Numbered from the stretch's first letter, positions 37,474 to 46,501 are shown. The stretch is 64,000 nt of DNA from Rossellomorea marisflavi (GCA_003667865.1 CP033051.1:1-64000); one strand, 5' to 3'. Numbers and translations: made by a program. The notes: a model not told the origin generated them from the sequence alone.

Positions 37474-39165
37474 TTAATATTCCTCATTGAGAAGACGTTC
37501 AATCTTTTTCAATGCACCTGGCTCAACTTGCTCCACTGCAGCAGCAGCTTGCTCTAATGCATTTTGATAATCAAAGCTTCTAAAAGCTGACTCCGCTTGC
37601 ATAAGACTCTCATTAACACTTGCATACCTGCTTCGGTAACGATTTCCATATTGGATCACTTTTTCAACAAGAATGACATTCTCTAAAAGTTCTTCCGTTT
37701 TCTCACTAAATAGATTGACGGCCTCTTCTGTAATAGAAAGCTGTTCCTGAACCGCCTTCATGTTAAGAGGCTTCTCTTCTAAACGAAGGATAATATGCTG
37801 TATATTCTTGTTTGCTTGATCTAACAGTTCCATATAATCAGTAGGCAACCCTGGAATGTTAGATTTTTGTATTTTGCGATTTGATTCCATTATGTTCTTT
37901 TTGAGTTCTGCTACCGTTTCCCTAGCAGCAATTTCATCTCTTCGTAAGTTTTGAAGGAACAAATGAAATTCAATCTGTTCTTCCTTTATTTCCTCTATTT
38001 GCTTCAGGATCTCTGTAAGCTCTTCTTGAAGGTACGAATAGGCTGCCAGATTTTCCTCTTCTTCTTTTAGAACAAGCTCATAACGCTTTGTAAGCTGTTG
38101 GAGTTTCTTTTCAAGCTGAGAAGGTGCTTCAATCTCATCCTCAAGAAGTTGATATCCCTCTTGAATAAATCCGATATCCTCTCGTATCGAGTAATTTTCT
38201 TCCTTCACTTTTTCTAAATTTTCGATAGTATCTTCTTTATGTTTTAGAACAAATTCTTTTGCATGAACTTCTTTTTCAAATAAGTCATACAGAACTTCAA
38301 TGTTTTCTTTCATTTCCTTACTTTGTTCCTCAACTCGTTCAATCTCCAATTGTTCTAATGCTGTAACATTGTCATTAAGGACCTTACGAATCTCCTTAAC
38401 TTGTTCTTCAAATTCAAGGTGTTCAAGAATATACCCTTGCTTTTGCATTTCTGTGTAACCCGATTCGAGTTCATCAATTTGAGAAGGAATCAATGTTAGA
38501 AAGTCTGTTAACAAGTCCGGAATTGCTGCCATTTTATACATCAGTTGGTTCATTTCATCTGTTAATGATAGAACCACTTCTCTTGCATCAAGATAATTCC
38601 CTTGTTCTGTCATTTCTTGATAATCATCAAGTTTTGCTGAAAATAAATCGAGCTGCTTTTCAAGGCTTATAGCAGTAAGTCCATATGTATGGCGATGTGC
38701 CAAAAGCTGCTTTTTACTATTCCGGTAGTCTTCTCGTAAACGCTCAACCTCTAAGCGATTCTTTTCCTCACTACCAACAAGTTCATCTAACTCTGCAAGA
38801 ATGGTTTCAATCTGGTTCTCTGTTGTTTCTAGAGTATCTTCAATCTTCCGAAATACTTCCTTGGATTTTCCAATTCGAAACTTATCTGTGTATTCCTCGG
38901 CATCAAACAAAAGTTCCTCTACATTTGGAAGGTGAACGGCAACAATTTCATCCCAGCCCTGACGCCACTTTTCAAAAGATTGTTCTGTTTGACCAGTCAT
39001 ATTTAATTGTTTTACTCTGGAAAGCTCCCCTAAGACGGGGCGATTCATAATATCTACTTTCCATGACTCTAGCCGATCGATTTCTGTATAATATTTTCTA
39101 CGAAGGAAATATCCTATAAGAAATACGATAAGTATGATAATAATGCCACCGATGACGTATCGCAT
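37474..39165 (-). CDS. ezrA: Septation ring formation regulator EzrA
   Basis: A 563-residue protein that binds FtsZ and limits extra Z rings. It has an N-terminal membrane anchor with a very short outside end (VIGGIIIILIVFLIGYFLRR, residues about 4-23). A long spectrin-like coiled-coil region rich in Glu, Leu and Lys then runs to the C terminus. The C-terminal patch near the conserved QNR-like motif (YGNRYRSRYASVNESLMQAE, about 510) is recognisable. The ATG at 39165 has AGGAGG. Position next to brnQ and hisK is conserved. Confidence 0.96.
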   Translation of the reverse strand: MRYVIGGIIIILIVFLIGYFLRRKYYTEIDRLESWKVDIMNRPVLGELSRVKQLNMTGQTEQSFEKWRQGWDEIVAVHLPNVEELLFDAEEYTDKFRIGKSKEVFRKIEDTLETTENQIETILAELDELVGSEEKNRLEVERLREDYRNSKKQLLAHRHTYGLTAISLEKQLDLFSAKLDDYQEMTEQGNYLDAREVVLSLTDEMNQLMYKMAAIPDLLTDFLTLIPSQIDELESGYTEMQKQGYILEHLEFEEQVKEIRKVLNDNVTALEQLEIERVEEQSKEMKENIEVLYDLFEKEVHAKEFVLKHKEDTIENLEKVKEENYSIREDIGFIQEGYQLLEDEIEAPSQLEKKLQQLTKRYELVLKEEEENLAAYSYLQEELTEILKQIEEIKEEQIEFHLFLQNLRRDEIAARETVAELKKNIMESNRKIQKSNIPGLPTDYMELLDQANKNIQHIILRLEEKPLNMKAVQEQLSITEEAVNLFSEKTEELLENVILVEKVIQYGNRYRSRYASVNESLMQAESAFRSFDYQNALEQAAAAVEQVEPGALKKIERLLNEEY

Positions 39166-39414
39166 TATAAGCCTCCTGTTCAGTTATTCATTCAGAGTCT
39201 ATTCTTCAAAAATGGGTGGTACTTTTATAGACTTATATAAATAGATTTTATTTTGTAGTTTAAAAACTCATTGTTATAATGATACCATGTAAACGACATT
39301 TTTTGACTAATTCATTTAATTTTTTCTAGTAGATTTCATATTTTAATAGAATTTATTTTTTTCGACACTATCAGCTAATTATACCCTTTGTATCAGGAAA
39401 AGGAAATGATAAAA

Positions 39415-40209
39415 ATGACGAAAATAGATGGCCATATTCACTCTCCATACTGCCCTCATGGCACAAAAGATCCATTTGAAAAATATATCGAGCAGGCAAT
39501 TCAATTAGGTTATACACAAATCACATTTACTGAACATGCCCCTCTACCAAAAGGATTTGTCGATACCACTCCTACCATGGACAGTGGTATGACACGTGAA
39601 TCCCTAGATCTGTATTTATCTGATTTAAAAGAACTACAAAACCGATACAGTCACAAGATCAATATTTTAATAGGGTTAGAAGTTGACTTTATTGAGGGCT
39701 ATGAGAAAGAAACAACAGATTTTCTGAATACGTATGGAATGGTATTAGACGATAGTATTCTCTCCGTACACTTTCTTCACAATAAAAACAGCTGGGACTG
39801 TTTAGATTATAGTCATGAATACTTCAACAGAATGCTTGAAACATATGGCTCTGTTGACCTAATTTACGATAAATACTACGACACAGTAAAAAAGTCAATT
39901 CTGGCTGAACTAGGTAACTACAAACCAAAACGAATTGGGCATATGACTCTAGTACGAAAATTTCAAAAGCTACACAAACCGACTCATTCATATGAGCAGG
40001 AAACAAATGATATTCTTAAGCTCATCAAGGAACATGACTTACAGCTAGACTACAATGGGGCAGGCCTACTAAAACCATACTGTCAAGAAACATACCCTTC
40101 CGAAGACATAATAAAGAAGGCAAAAGCATTAAACATCCCAATTATATACGGATCAGACGCACACCAAGCAAAGGACTTAAATCAAGGGAGAGAAAAGATG
40201 CTGTTGTAA
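39415..40209 (+). CDS. hisK: Histidinol-phosphatase, PHP family
   Basis: A 264-residue PHP-domain phosphatase that dephosphorylates L-histidinol phosphate in histidine synthesis. Metal ligands are in KIDGHIHSPYCPHGTKDPF (residues about 3-21), QITFTEHAPLPKGF (about 44), LIGLEVDFIEGYEKE (about 90) and IIYGSDAHQAKDLNQGREKM (about 245). The frame opens at 39388, but the ATG at 39415 has AAAGGAA at good spacing and starts at the first conserved residue. Other his genes are not adjacent, as in B. subtilis (hisJ/ytvP). Confidence 0.93.
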   Translation: MTKIDGHIHSPYCPHGTKDPFEKYIEQAIQLGYTQITFTEHAPLPKGFVDTTPTMDSGMTRESLDLYLSDLKELQNRYSHKINILIGLEVDFIEGYEKETTDFLNTYGMVLDDSILSVHFLHNKNSWDCLDYSHEYFNRMLETYGSVDLIYDKYYDTVKKSILAELGNYKPKRIGHMTLVRKFQKLHKPTHSYEQETNDILKLIKEHDLQLDYNGAGLLKPYCQETYPSEDIIKKAKALNIPIIYGSDAHQAKDLNQGREKMLL

Positions 40210-40268
40210 TAGGGGAGTAAGATCTCTTTAAAAAAGGAGTAATTACGATTATTTTCTATAAGTCTACT

Positions 40269-40447
40269 GAGTTGCTTGGAGCGGAAGGGCGCTTGACTAC
40301 GTGGGATTTAGTAGGAATGGTTGAATGCTAGTCTAGTATTCAGTCCCTATGAAAACTTGATTACGTACCAACTGGAACGGAACCTACCATGTAGGAGGCT
40401 CATTCCCACCCCGCGGAAAGCAAACACCATGGAGCAGAAAGCAATGG
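40269..40447 (+). repeat. Long-hairpin intergenic repeat, copy 4 (decayed)
   Basis: Begins GAGTTGCTTGGAGCGGAAGG, ends GGAGCAGAAAGCAATGG. Inner arms (GGCGCTTG versus CAAACACC) no longer pair well. An added hairpin TGAATGCTAG/CTAGTATTCA resembles the inserts in copy 3. Open frames across it are artefacts. Confidence 0.75.
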
Positions 40448-40470
40448 GCTTTTTAAAGTTTGATTATCTT

Positions 40471-40524
40471 CAAAACAAAAAGGAAGAACCAAAAGTTGAG
40501 CAACACTTTTGCATTCTTCCTTTT
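40471..40524 (-). terminator. refZ terminator
   Basis: An 11-bp stem AAAAGGAAGAA / TTCTTCCTTTT with an inner AAAAGT / ACTTTT stem; TTTTTGTTTTG tail on the minus strand. Confidence 0.85.
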
Positions 40525-40553
40525 AAAATTGAACATACTTTTAATATAAAACA

Positions 40554-41213
40554 CTATAAAACGGCAACATCCTTCTCCCTAGTTACACCATCAGAAGTAA
40601 TCTGTAAGGAATCAATCCACTTCTCAATATTCTTCATATAATAATCAATAAAATACTTCTCATGCGGAAACACATGCCAAACCTCTCTTAACTGCTGACT
40701 GTTTAAAAATGGCATCGTAATCATTGACTTCAACTGAATAACCAAAAAACTTATCGGCTGCTTCATAATAATTTGATCTTCCATTGCTTGTTCAAACAAA
40801 ATCTTATAAAAGTACCGTTCCTTCATAAGATAAGACGAAATGATTTCTCGAATCACCTGTGAATCAATTGAAATTTCTCGCCAGATGAACCGACTCAAGT
40901 AATGATTCTCACATTGAAACGATAATATATCTCTAACAGCATGCTTTAAACAAACGTCTGCAGGCTTACTCTTTAATTGTCCTATTTGATCTTCAATAAA
41001 CTGAAGGTACTGCTCAAAGAATTGTGTAAAACACTCCTCTAACAACCCTTGTTTTCCTTGAAAATAATAAGAAATATTTGACACGTTAACATTTGCCTTC
41101 TTGGCAATCTCACGAACGGAAGTACCGTCATACCCATGGTCATTGAACAACATAACAGCGGCATCAAAAATCTTCTGCTTTGTACATGTAGAGGTTGTAT
41201 TATTCTTCAACAT
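40554..41213 (-). CDS. refZ: FtsZ regulator RefZ (TetR family)
   Basis: A 219-residue TetR-fold protein. The helix-turn-helix is at about 12-60 (TKQKIFDAAVMLFNDHGYDG, REIAKKANVNVSNISYYFQG), followed by a mostly helical domain. Position between hisK and ytsP identifies it as the counterpart of B. subtilis YttP/RefZ. RefZ binds motifs around the origin-proximal chromosome and tunes Z-ring position during sporulation. The ATG at 41213 has GAGGGAG upstream. Identification rests on both fold and synteny. Confidence 0.88.
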   Translation of the reverse strand: MLKNNTTSTCTKQKIFDAAVMLFNDHGYDGTSVREIAKKANVNVSNISYYFQGKQGLLEECFTQFFEQYLQFIEDQIGQLKSKPADVCLKHAVRDILSFQCENHYLSRFIWREISIDSQVIREIISSYLMKERYFYKILFEQAMEDQIIMKQPISFLVIQLKSMITMPFLNSQQLREVWHVFPHEKYFIDYYMKNIEKWIDSLQITSDGVTREKDVAVL

Positions 41214-41428
41214 TTCTCCCTCTTTTCAAATCTTCTTTATTGAATCCAAAACAAAAATATGCTAAAAATGGTTCAACGGGTTCGCAAGATGTTACCCATT
41301 ACAGTTGAATTCGTGTTATCCAGTGTAATTCCTTTAATGAATTCTCGACAGGTTTTTAAGTCTTGGCTGTTATCCAACGTGAAATAAAACGCTTTACCCA
41401 TTTTTTTGTAGAATAAGGGGGATTTCTG

Positions 41429-41914
41429 ATGTTTAAAGTAGAAAAATACAAAAGCTCAAGAGCAGATAATTACAATCTTGTCATCAAGCAGCTTCGTGCA
41501 CTTCTCGAAGATGAGAAAAATTCCATTGCTAATTTAAGTAATGCATCTGCATTATTAAATCAATTTCTAGACCGTGTAAACTGGGTAGGCTTTTACCTAT
41601 ATGACGAGTCAGAAAATCAACTGGTTCTAGGACCATTTCAAGGCTTACCGGCCTGCGTTAGAATCCCATTAGGACGTGGAGTATGTGGAACATCTGCTGA
41701 AAAACAAGAAACCATCCTTGTTCCTGATGTTCATGCTTTCCCAGGTCACATTGCCTGTGATGCTGCGTCACAATCAGAAATCGTGGTGCCGATTGTAAAA
41801 GACGGAAAGCTTCTTGGAGTTCTGGATATCGATAGTCCAGAAAAAGAACGATTTGATGAAGTGGATCAACAAAAACTAGAAGAATTTGTGCAGGAGTTAT
41901 TAAATCATTTATAA
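41429..41914 (+). CDS. ytsP: Free methionine-R-sulfoxide reductase (GAF domain)
   Basis: A 161-residue single GAF-domain enzyme that reduces free methionine-(R)-sulfoxide. The three conserved cysteines are all visible: LPACVRIPLGRGVCGTSAEK (two of them, near residues 77 and 87) and FPGHIACDAASQSEIVVPIV (near 111). The N-terminal LDRVNWVGFYLYDESENQLV (about 48) is standard. The ATG at 41429 has AAGGGGG upstream. It is B. subtilis YtsP by position and length. Its terminator follows at once. Confidence 0.93.
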   Translation: MFKVEKYKSSRADNYNLVIKQLRALLEDEKNSIANLSNASALLNQFLDRVNWVGFYLYDESENQLVLGPFQGLPACVRIPLGRGVCGTSAEKQETILVPDVHAFPGHIACDAASQSEIVVPIVKDGKLLGVLDIDSPEKERFDEVDQQKLEEFVQELLNHL

Positions 41915-41921
41915 AGAATAC

Positions 41922-41958
41922 AATCCAACATGGGGAAAATCCTATGTTGGATTTTTTC
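41922..41958 (+). terminator. ytsP terminator
   Basis: Stem AATCCAACAT / ATGTTGGATT with additional GG/CC pairs, then TTTTTTC. Confidence 0.9.
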
Positions 41959-42076
41959 AATTTATATATTTTTAAAAATCACATAAAATATCACAGCATA
42001 GTTCTTCTTTCAAATGAACAAGATACATCTTGTATGATGTAGAAAATTTGTAAAAAATCATGTAGGGCGGAATAAA

Positions 42077-42187
42077 ATGTTTAAACATACTATTAAGAGA
42101 TTTCCACTAGTTTTATTTTTACTAAGTGTACTTTTTGTATTCTTTTTAAGTTTCGGAATAAATAAAATCAATGAGTTCTGGAAATGA
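42077..42187 (+). CDS. Short hydrophobic signal/anchor peptide, first part of a split locus
   Basis: A 36-residue ORF: a basic start (MFKHTIKRF) and a hydrophobic core (PLVLFLLSVLFVFFLSFG), then NKINEFWK. It looks like a signal peptide or membrane anchor without a mature part. The ribosome site GGGCGG is well spaced before ATG 42077. The propeptide-like ORF begins inside its last 17 bases in the +1 frame. Either the two were one secreted protein split by a frameshift, or they are coupled. No other gene in this stretch explains the signal. Confidence 0.5.
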   Translation: MFKHTIKRFPLVLFLLSVLFVFFLSFGINKINEFWK

Positions 42188-42419
42188 CAAGACAATAGAA
42201 CTAGTTAAGAATAAATCTATTTCCCCTATGAAAATACCAGCACATGACGAAAAGATCATTCAATTCTTAATAGATTCAGGGAAAATAAAAACAGGTGCGA
42301 CAATGCAAGAGATTGAAGAAGAACTGCTAAAATACTTAGAAAAGTCACAGGGTGAACATAACATACATGGAAAAGAGAAATTAAAATATATTCAGAATCT
42401 AAAGGAGAACATACAGTAA
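42171..42419 (+). CDS. Free-standing InhA propeptide-like protein
   Basis: An 82-residue polypeptide whose residues 24-62 (AHDEKIIQFLIDSGKIKTGA, TMQEIEEELLKYLEKSQGE) align without gaps to the propeptide of the M6 protease encoded next door (AHEEKLIEMLQNTGKLSKDA, TIEQAEKAVQKFLQDKQEG). I count 14 identities in 39 positions plus many conservative changes. It has no catalytic domain. Its own ATG has only a weak GGAA site, and it overlaps the signal-like ORF in another frame. A strong terminator 54 bp past the stop makes it a separate unit. It could be a protease inhibitor or folding helper, or a remnant of a duplicated inhA. Confidence 0.55.
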   Translation: MSSGNDKTIELVKNKSISPMKIPAHDEKIIQFLIDSGKIKTGATMQEIEEELLKYLEKSQGEHNIHGKEKLKYIQNLKENIQ

Positions 42420-42472
42420 TAATCGCAAAAACCTAGAGTGAATAGCATCATTTCGAAACTGTCACTAGCTAT

Positions 42473-42499
42473 GGGCATTCCCAAAGCTAGTGTTTTTTT
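42473..42499 (+). terminator. Terminator of the propeptide-like locus
   Basis: Stem CACTAGCT / AGCTAGTG with inner GGG/CCC pairs and seven T. It separates the small locus from inhA. Confidence 0.92.
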
Positions 42500-42585
42500 A
42501 TAGTCAAAAAATAGAACCATTGACTTATAAAATCCATTTCAACTTTGTCCAAATCTCAAATTTTTTTTTCAAAAAACAGATTAAT

Positions 42586-42609
42586 AGAATAGGCATTTAT
42601 ATCTATTCT
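42586..42609. promoter_or_regulatory. Inverted repeat upstream of inhA
   Basis: AGAATAG and CTATTCT separated by 10 bases, about 65 bp before the inhA start in an AT-rich promoter region. Possible operator; no known regulator is matched. Confidence 0.3.
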
Positions 42610-42674
42610 CATTTTTCTGAATTTACACTATATTTAAAATGTTTACTAGATATTACATAGAGGAGAGTGGCAAT

Positions 42675-45116
42675 TTGAAAGCGAGAAATGTTTTATCAAT
42701 GGCCATGGTCGCAGCGTTAACCTTAGGTACATTTGGCACAACTGCAAGCAGCATGGTACCAAAAGCAGAAAGCATCACGACAGTAGAACACAAGGATTCG
42801 CATTCTCACAAGGATGCACATTCTCATTCTCATAAGGAAGGTCCTTTTGACTTAGCAATTGCACACGAAGAGAAATTAATAGAGATGCTGCAAAACACCG
42901 GTAAGCTTTCTAAGGATGCTACGATTGAACAAGCTGAAAAAGCAGTACAAAAATTTCTTCAAGATAAGCAAGAAGGATTAAAAGAATTTGAAAGTGATGA
43001 AGAGTTATTAGAAAAAGAACTGGAAATACAAGAAGAAATTAAAGAAAAGCTGAAAAATGATAACAAAAGTAAAGCAAATGATAAAGGGAACAAAAATAAA
43101 GGGAAACGTAATTTAGCTCCTGTAGTCGAAGAGGAATATGACGGTGAAACTAGGACAGATAAAGTACTAGTTCTATTAGTTGAATTCCCTGACTTCCCTC
43201 ATAATAGTATCCAACCAGGCGAGACAGATATGTACTACGAAGATTATGTAAAAGAGCATTATGAAGATATGGTCTTTGGAGACAATGGATTTGAAGGGCC
43301 TAATGGAGAAACATTTGTTTCTATGAAACAGTTTTACGAGCAGCAAACGGATGGTGCTTACACTGTAGAAGGTACTGTTGCAGGCTGGTACATGGCATCT
43401 AAAAATGCCGCTGAGTATGGTGGGAATAATCCAGCAACTGGAGACAATGATAAAGATGCTCGTAGTCTAGTAAAAGAAGCTCTACAAGCAGCTGCTGCAG
43501 ATCCTAGCTTAAACCTTGGAGATTTTGACCAAGAAGACCGTTATGATCTTGATGGTGATGGAAACACACGCGAACCCGATGGCTTAGTTGACCACTTAAT
43601 GGTCGTTCACTCAGCTGTTGGTGAAGAAGCAGGTGGTGGAAGCTTAGGACCTGACGCGATTTGGTCACACCGTTGGAATTTAGGTGCTGTTACACCGATT
43701 GCTGGTACAGAGGCTACAGTTCCTTACTGGGGTGGTACAATGGCAGCATACGATTACACAGTACAACCTGCAGATGGTGCTGTTGGAGTTTTCGCACATG
43801 AATATGGTCATGATTTAGGCCTTCCTGATGAATATGATACACAATACACAGGCTCTGGTGAACCTGTTGCGTACTGGTCATTGATGTCAGCTGGTAGCTG
43901 GGCTGGAGATGTTCCTGGAACAGAGCCAACAGGGTTTAGTGCCTGGTCAAGAGAATTCTTACAAGCTGCACATGGTGGCAACTGGTTAAAATATGATGAA
44001 ATTAGTTTAGAAGACATTGACCGTAAGGGACTTGAAGTATATCTGGATCAAGCAAATACAAAAGGAACAAATCTTGATGCACTTCGTATCAATCTTCCTG
44101 ACAAAGAAACGATTGTAAACACACCTTTCAGTGGAGAGTTTGAATATTTCAGTGGTAGCGATAACGATTTAGATAACTCCCTAGCATTTAATGTCGACCT
44201 ATCTAATGTAACAGCTGGTCAGCTTACATTCAAAGCGTGGTATGATATTGAGCAGGATTGGGATTACGGTTCAGTCCAAGTAAGCGAAGATGGACAAAAT
44301 TGGACAACTATTCCTGGTAACATCACTACAGATACAAACCCACATGATCAAAACCCTGGTCATGGGATCACGGGTGCTTCAAATGGTTGGACAGATGCTA
44401 TTTTTGATTTAAGCGCTTATGCTGGAAAAAATATCTCAGTAAAAATTAATTACTGGACAGATGTTGCAGCTATTAATCCAGGCTTATATGTAGATGATAT
44501 TCGCGTAGCCGCTCAACAAGAAGGAACTCTTTCTGATGCAACAGAAGTTGAAATCTTATTCGATAATGCAGAAGGCGAAGCAATTGTGACATTAGACGGT
44601 TTTACAAAGAACAATGGTATGAAAACGAGTGAACACTACTATTTACTAGAGTGGAGAAATCACCAAGGTGTTGATGCTGGCTTAGGACATATTCGTCGTG
44701 GAGAAAGCTTAATGTCCTATGATCCAGGTCTAGTAATCTGGTATGCTGACAATAAGTATAGTGACAACTGGACTGGAATTCACCCAGGTGAAGGATTCAT
44801 TGGAGTGGTTGACTCTGATCAAAAAGAACTTTTCTGGAGTGATAAATCAGTTGCTTCTTCACGTTACCAAATTCATGACGCAGCATTTAGTTTACGTAAT
44901 GATGAGAACATGTTCCTTGATTACAGCGAGTTACTTGGAATCACATTGACGGATAAAACAAAGAAATTCATTAAAGAATTCGATGATAGTAAAAACTATC
45001 TAAATGAAGCTCTTCCTGACTCAGGACGTAATGTCCCACAATACGGGTTAAAAATCACTGTAACCGGTGAAGCAAAAGACCGTTCTGTAGGACGCGTTTT
45101 AATCACAAAAAAATAA
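42675..45116 (+). CDS. inhA: Immune inhibitor A metalloprotease (M6)
   Basis: A secreted zinc protease of 813 residues. A signal peptide (about 1-32, KARNVLSMAMVAALTLGTFG) is followed by a His/Asp-rich stretch (HKDSHSHKDAHSHSHKEG, about 39-56), a helical propeptide (about 58-145), and the M6 catalytic domain with HEYGHDLGLPDEYD (HEXXH plus Asp/Glu ligands, near 375). A C-terminal half contains a MAM-like beta domain (FEYFSGSDNDLDNSLAFNVD). In the Bacillus cereus group InhA cleaves host antimicrobial peptides and matrix proteins; here it may be a general secreted protease. The frame opens at 42639, but TTG 42675 has AGGAG and starts the signal peptide. B. subtilis lacks it at this locus. Confidence 0.93.
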   Translation: MKARNVLSMAMVAALTLGTFGTTASSMVPKAESITTVEHKDSHSHKDAHSHSHKEGPFDLAIAHEEKLIEMLQNTGKLSKDATIEQAEKAVQKFLQDKQEGLKEFESDEELLEKELEIQEEIKEKLKNDNKSKANDKGNKNKGKRNLAPVVEEEYDGETRTDKVLVLLVEFPDFPHNSIQPGETDMYYEDYVKEHYEDMVFGDNGFEGPNGETFVSMKQFYEQQTDGAYTVEGTVAGWYMASKNAAEYGGNNPATGDNDKDARSLVKEALQAAAADPSLNLGDFDQEDRYDLDGDGNTREPDGLVDHLMVVHSAVGEEAGGGSLGPDAIWSHRWNLGAVTPIAGTEATVPYWGGTMAAYDYTVQPADGAVGVFAHEYGHDLGLPDEYDTQYTGSGEPVAYWSLMSAGSWAGDVPGTEPTGFSAWSREFLQAAHGGNWLKYDEISLEDIDRKGLEVYLDQANTKGTNLDALRINLPDKETIVNTPFSGEFEYFSGSDNDLDNSLAFNVDLSNVTAGQLTFKAWYDIEQDWDYGSVQVSEDGQNWTTIPGNITTDTNPHDQNPGHGITGASNGWTDAIFDLSAYAGKNISVKINYWTDVAAINPGLYVDDIRVAAQQEGTLSDATEVEILFDNAEGEAIVTLDGFTKNNGMKTSEHYYLLEWRNHQGVDAGLGHIRRGESLMSYDPGLVIWYADNKYSDNWTGIHPGEGFIGVVDSDQKELFWSDKSVASSRYQIHDAAFSLRNDENMFLDYSELLGITLTDKTKKFIKEFDDSKNYLNEALPDSGRNVPQYGLKITVTGEAKDRSVGRVLITKK

Positions 45117-45124
45117 TAAACAAA

Positions 45125-45167
45125 AAAAGCGGCAGATCACAGATACATTCGGGATCTGCTGCTTTTT
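45125..45167. terminator. Bidirectional terminator of inhA and the lyase gene
   Basis: Stem AAAAAGCgGCAGATC / GATCTGCtGCTTTTT with a loop of about 13 bases. T tracts on both strands. Confidence 0.9.
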
Positions 45168-45217
45168 CTTGTACTTTCCTGTCATCCCTTCACTTTTCCA
45201 AAGGATTCTAAGAATTC

Positions 45218-46405
45218 TTACTTATTCATTCCATCTAATGCTTGTTTTAGATCCGTCCATATATCTTCGTATGCTTCTAATCCAACCGAAAGCCTCACCA
45301 ATTGTTCGGTAATCCCCATAGATGCTCTAACATCTTCTGGTACAACAGAATGAGTCATTGTTGCAGGATGCTGAATTAGTGTTTCGGCATCTCCCAAACT
45401 AACAGCAATTTTGATAAGCTTTAACCGATTTATCATATTCTGCACATCAATTTTGGATCCCTTTACGGTAAAAGATATAACACCACTAGGTTTTTTCATC
45501 TGTTTTTTCATAATGTCATAGTCTGGATGATTAGCATCTCCAGGAAAGAAGACTTCTTGAACCGAAGAATGCCCAGCCAATAGACTAGCAATTTTTACTG
45601 CGTTGTCACTATGGCGGTCCATTCGTATTGGCAGTGTCTTTAAGCCTCTTAATAATAACCATGCATCAAATGGAGAAATAATTCCACCGATATCTTTTGC
45701 TGTTGTCATCTTAATTGACGCAATCACTTCTTTTCTCCCTACAACCACCCCTGCAATAACATCCCCATGGCCCCCTATATATTTTGTAGCACTGTGAATC
45801 ACAATATCACAGCCTAGTTCAATAGGACGTTGAATATATGGAGAGCAAAAGGTGTTATCTACAACTACTGGAATTCCTTTTTCCTTTGCAACAGATGCAA
45901 CCATCTCTAAATCTATTAATTTCATTGTTGGATTAATAGGAGTTTCAACATAAATGCATTTAGTATTTGGTTGAATCCTTGATAATAGCTCTTCTTTAGA
46001 ATCCATCGAAGAAAAATCGCATTCAATATTGTACTTTTCTTTCATCATTTCAAGCAATCCGAACGTACAACCATAAACACCTTGAGAACAAAGGATATGA
46101 TCATTGGCTTTTGTTAACGCAATCAACACTGCGGATACAGCAGCCATGCCGGACCCAAAGGCTAGACCAGCTTCTCCATTTTCTAAGGAAGCCATTCTTT
46201 CTTCAAGCATCGTAACAGTTGGATTTCCTAGACGAGAATAAATATAACCTGCTTCCTCTCCAGCGAATCGTCGCTCCCCTTGCTGAGCATCTTGAAACGT
46301 AAAGGTGGAGGTTTGAAACAACGGTGATGCTAAGCTTTGATGGAAGTTTTCTGATTGATATCCTTCGTGAATAACCTTTGTTTCAAAATGTTTACTTTGC
46401 TTCAT
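45218..46405 (-). CDS. Methionine gamma-lyase-like PLP enzyme
   Basis: A 395-residue Cys/Met metabolism PLP enzyme. The PLP lysine is in IVIHSATKYIGGHGDVIAG (about 208). GLAFGSGMAAVSAVLIALTK binds the phosphate, and YSRLGNPTVTMLEERMASLE supplies the partner-subunit Tyr and Arg. The stretch SQGVYGCTFGLLEMM (about 110) places a Cys at the position that marks methionine gamma-lyases. It would convert methionine to methanethiol, 2-oxobutyrate and ammonia. Cystathionine gamma-lyase or homocysteine desulfhydrase activity is also possible. The ATG at 46405 has GGAGG. The gene is not at this locus in B. subtilis. Confidence 0.85.
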   Translation of the reverse strand: MKQSKHFETKVIHEGYQSENFHQSLASPLFQTSTFTFQDAQQGERRFAGEEAGYIYSRLGNPTVTMLEERMASLENGEAGLAFGSGMAAVSAVLIALTKANDHILCSQGVYGCTFGLLEMMKEKYNIECDFSSMDSKEELLSRIQPNTKCIYVETPINPTMKLIDLEMVASVAKEKGIPVVVDNTFCSPYIQRPIELGCDIVIHSATKYIGGHGDVIAGVVVGRKEVIASIKMTTAKDIGGIISPFDAWLLLRGLKTLPIRMDRHSDNAVKIASLLAGHSSVQEVFFPGDANHPDYDIMKKQMKKPSGVISFTVKGSKIDVQNMINRLKLIKIAVSLGDAETLIQHPATMTHSVVPEDVRASMGITEQLVRLSVGLEAYEDIWTDLKQALDGMNK

Positions 46406-46501
46406 ATAAAATCCTCCATTGCGAATATTTTTTTACTAGTATATTTATATTCTATGCAAAAAAGAAACAAAAAGAAAGCGCTTTCAGTTATTCTTATCAT
46501 A

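Noticed and set aside
37151-37477. Plus-strand 108-residue ORF opposite the small membrane gene
   Set aside because: It mirrors the minus-strand frame, has no membrane segment or ribosome site and crosses the brnQ terminator.
41318-41330. Spo0A box upstream of refZ
   Set aside because: CTCGACAG matches only 6 of 8 positions of the TTCGACAA core. Regulation by Spo0A is plausible from B. subtilis but not shown here.
43714-44017. Minus-strand ORFs inside inhA
   Set aside because: They lie wholly within the M6 catalytic domain coding sequence and show no independent signals.
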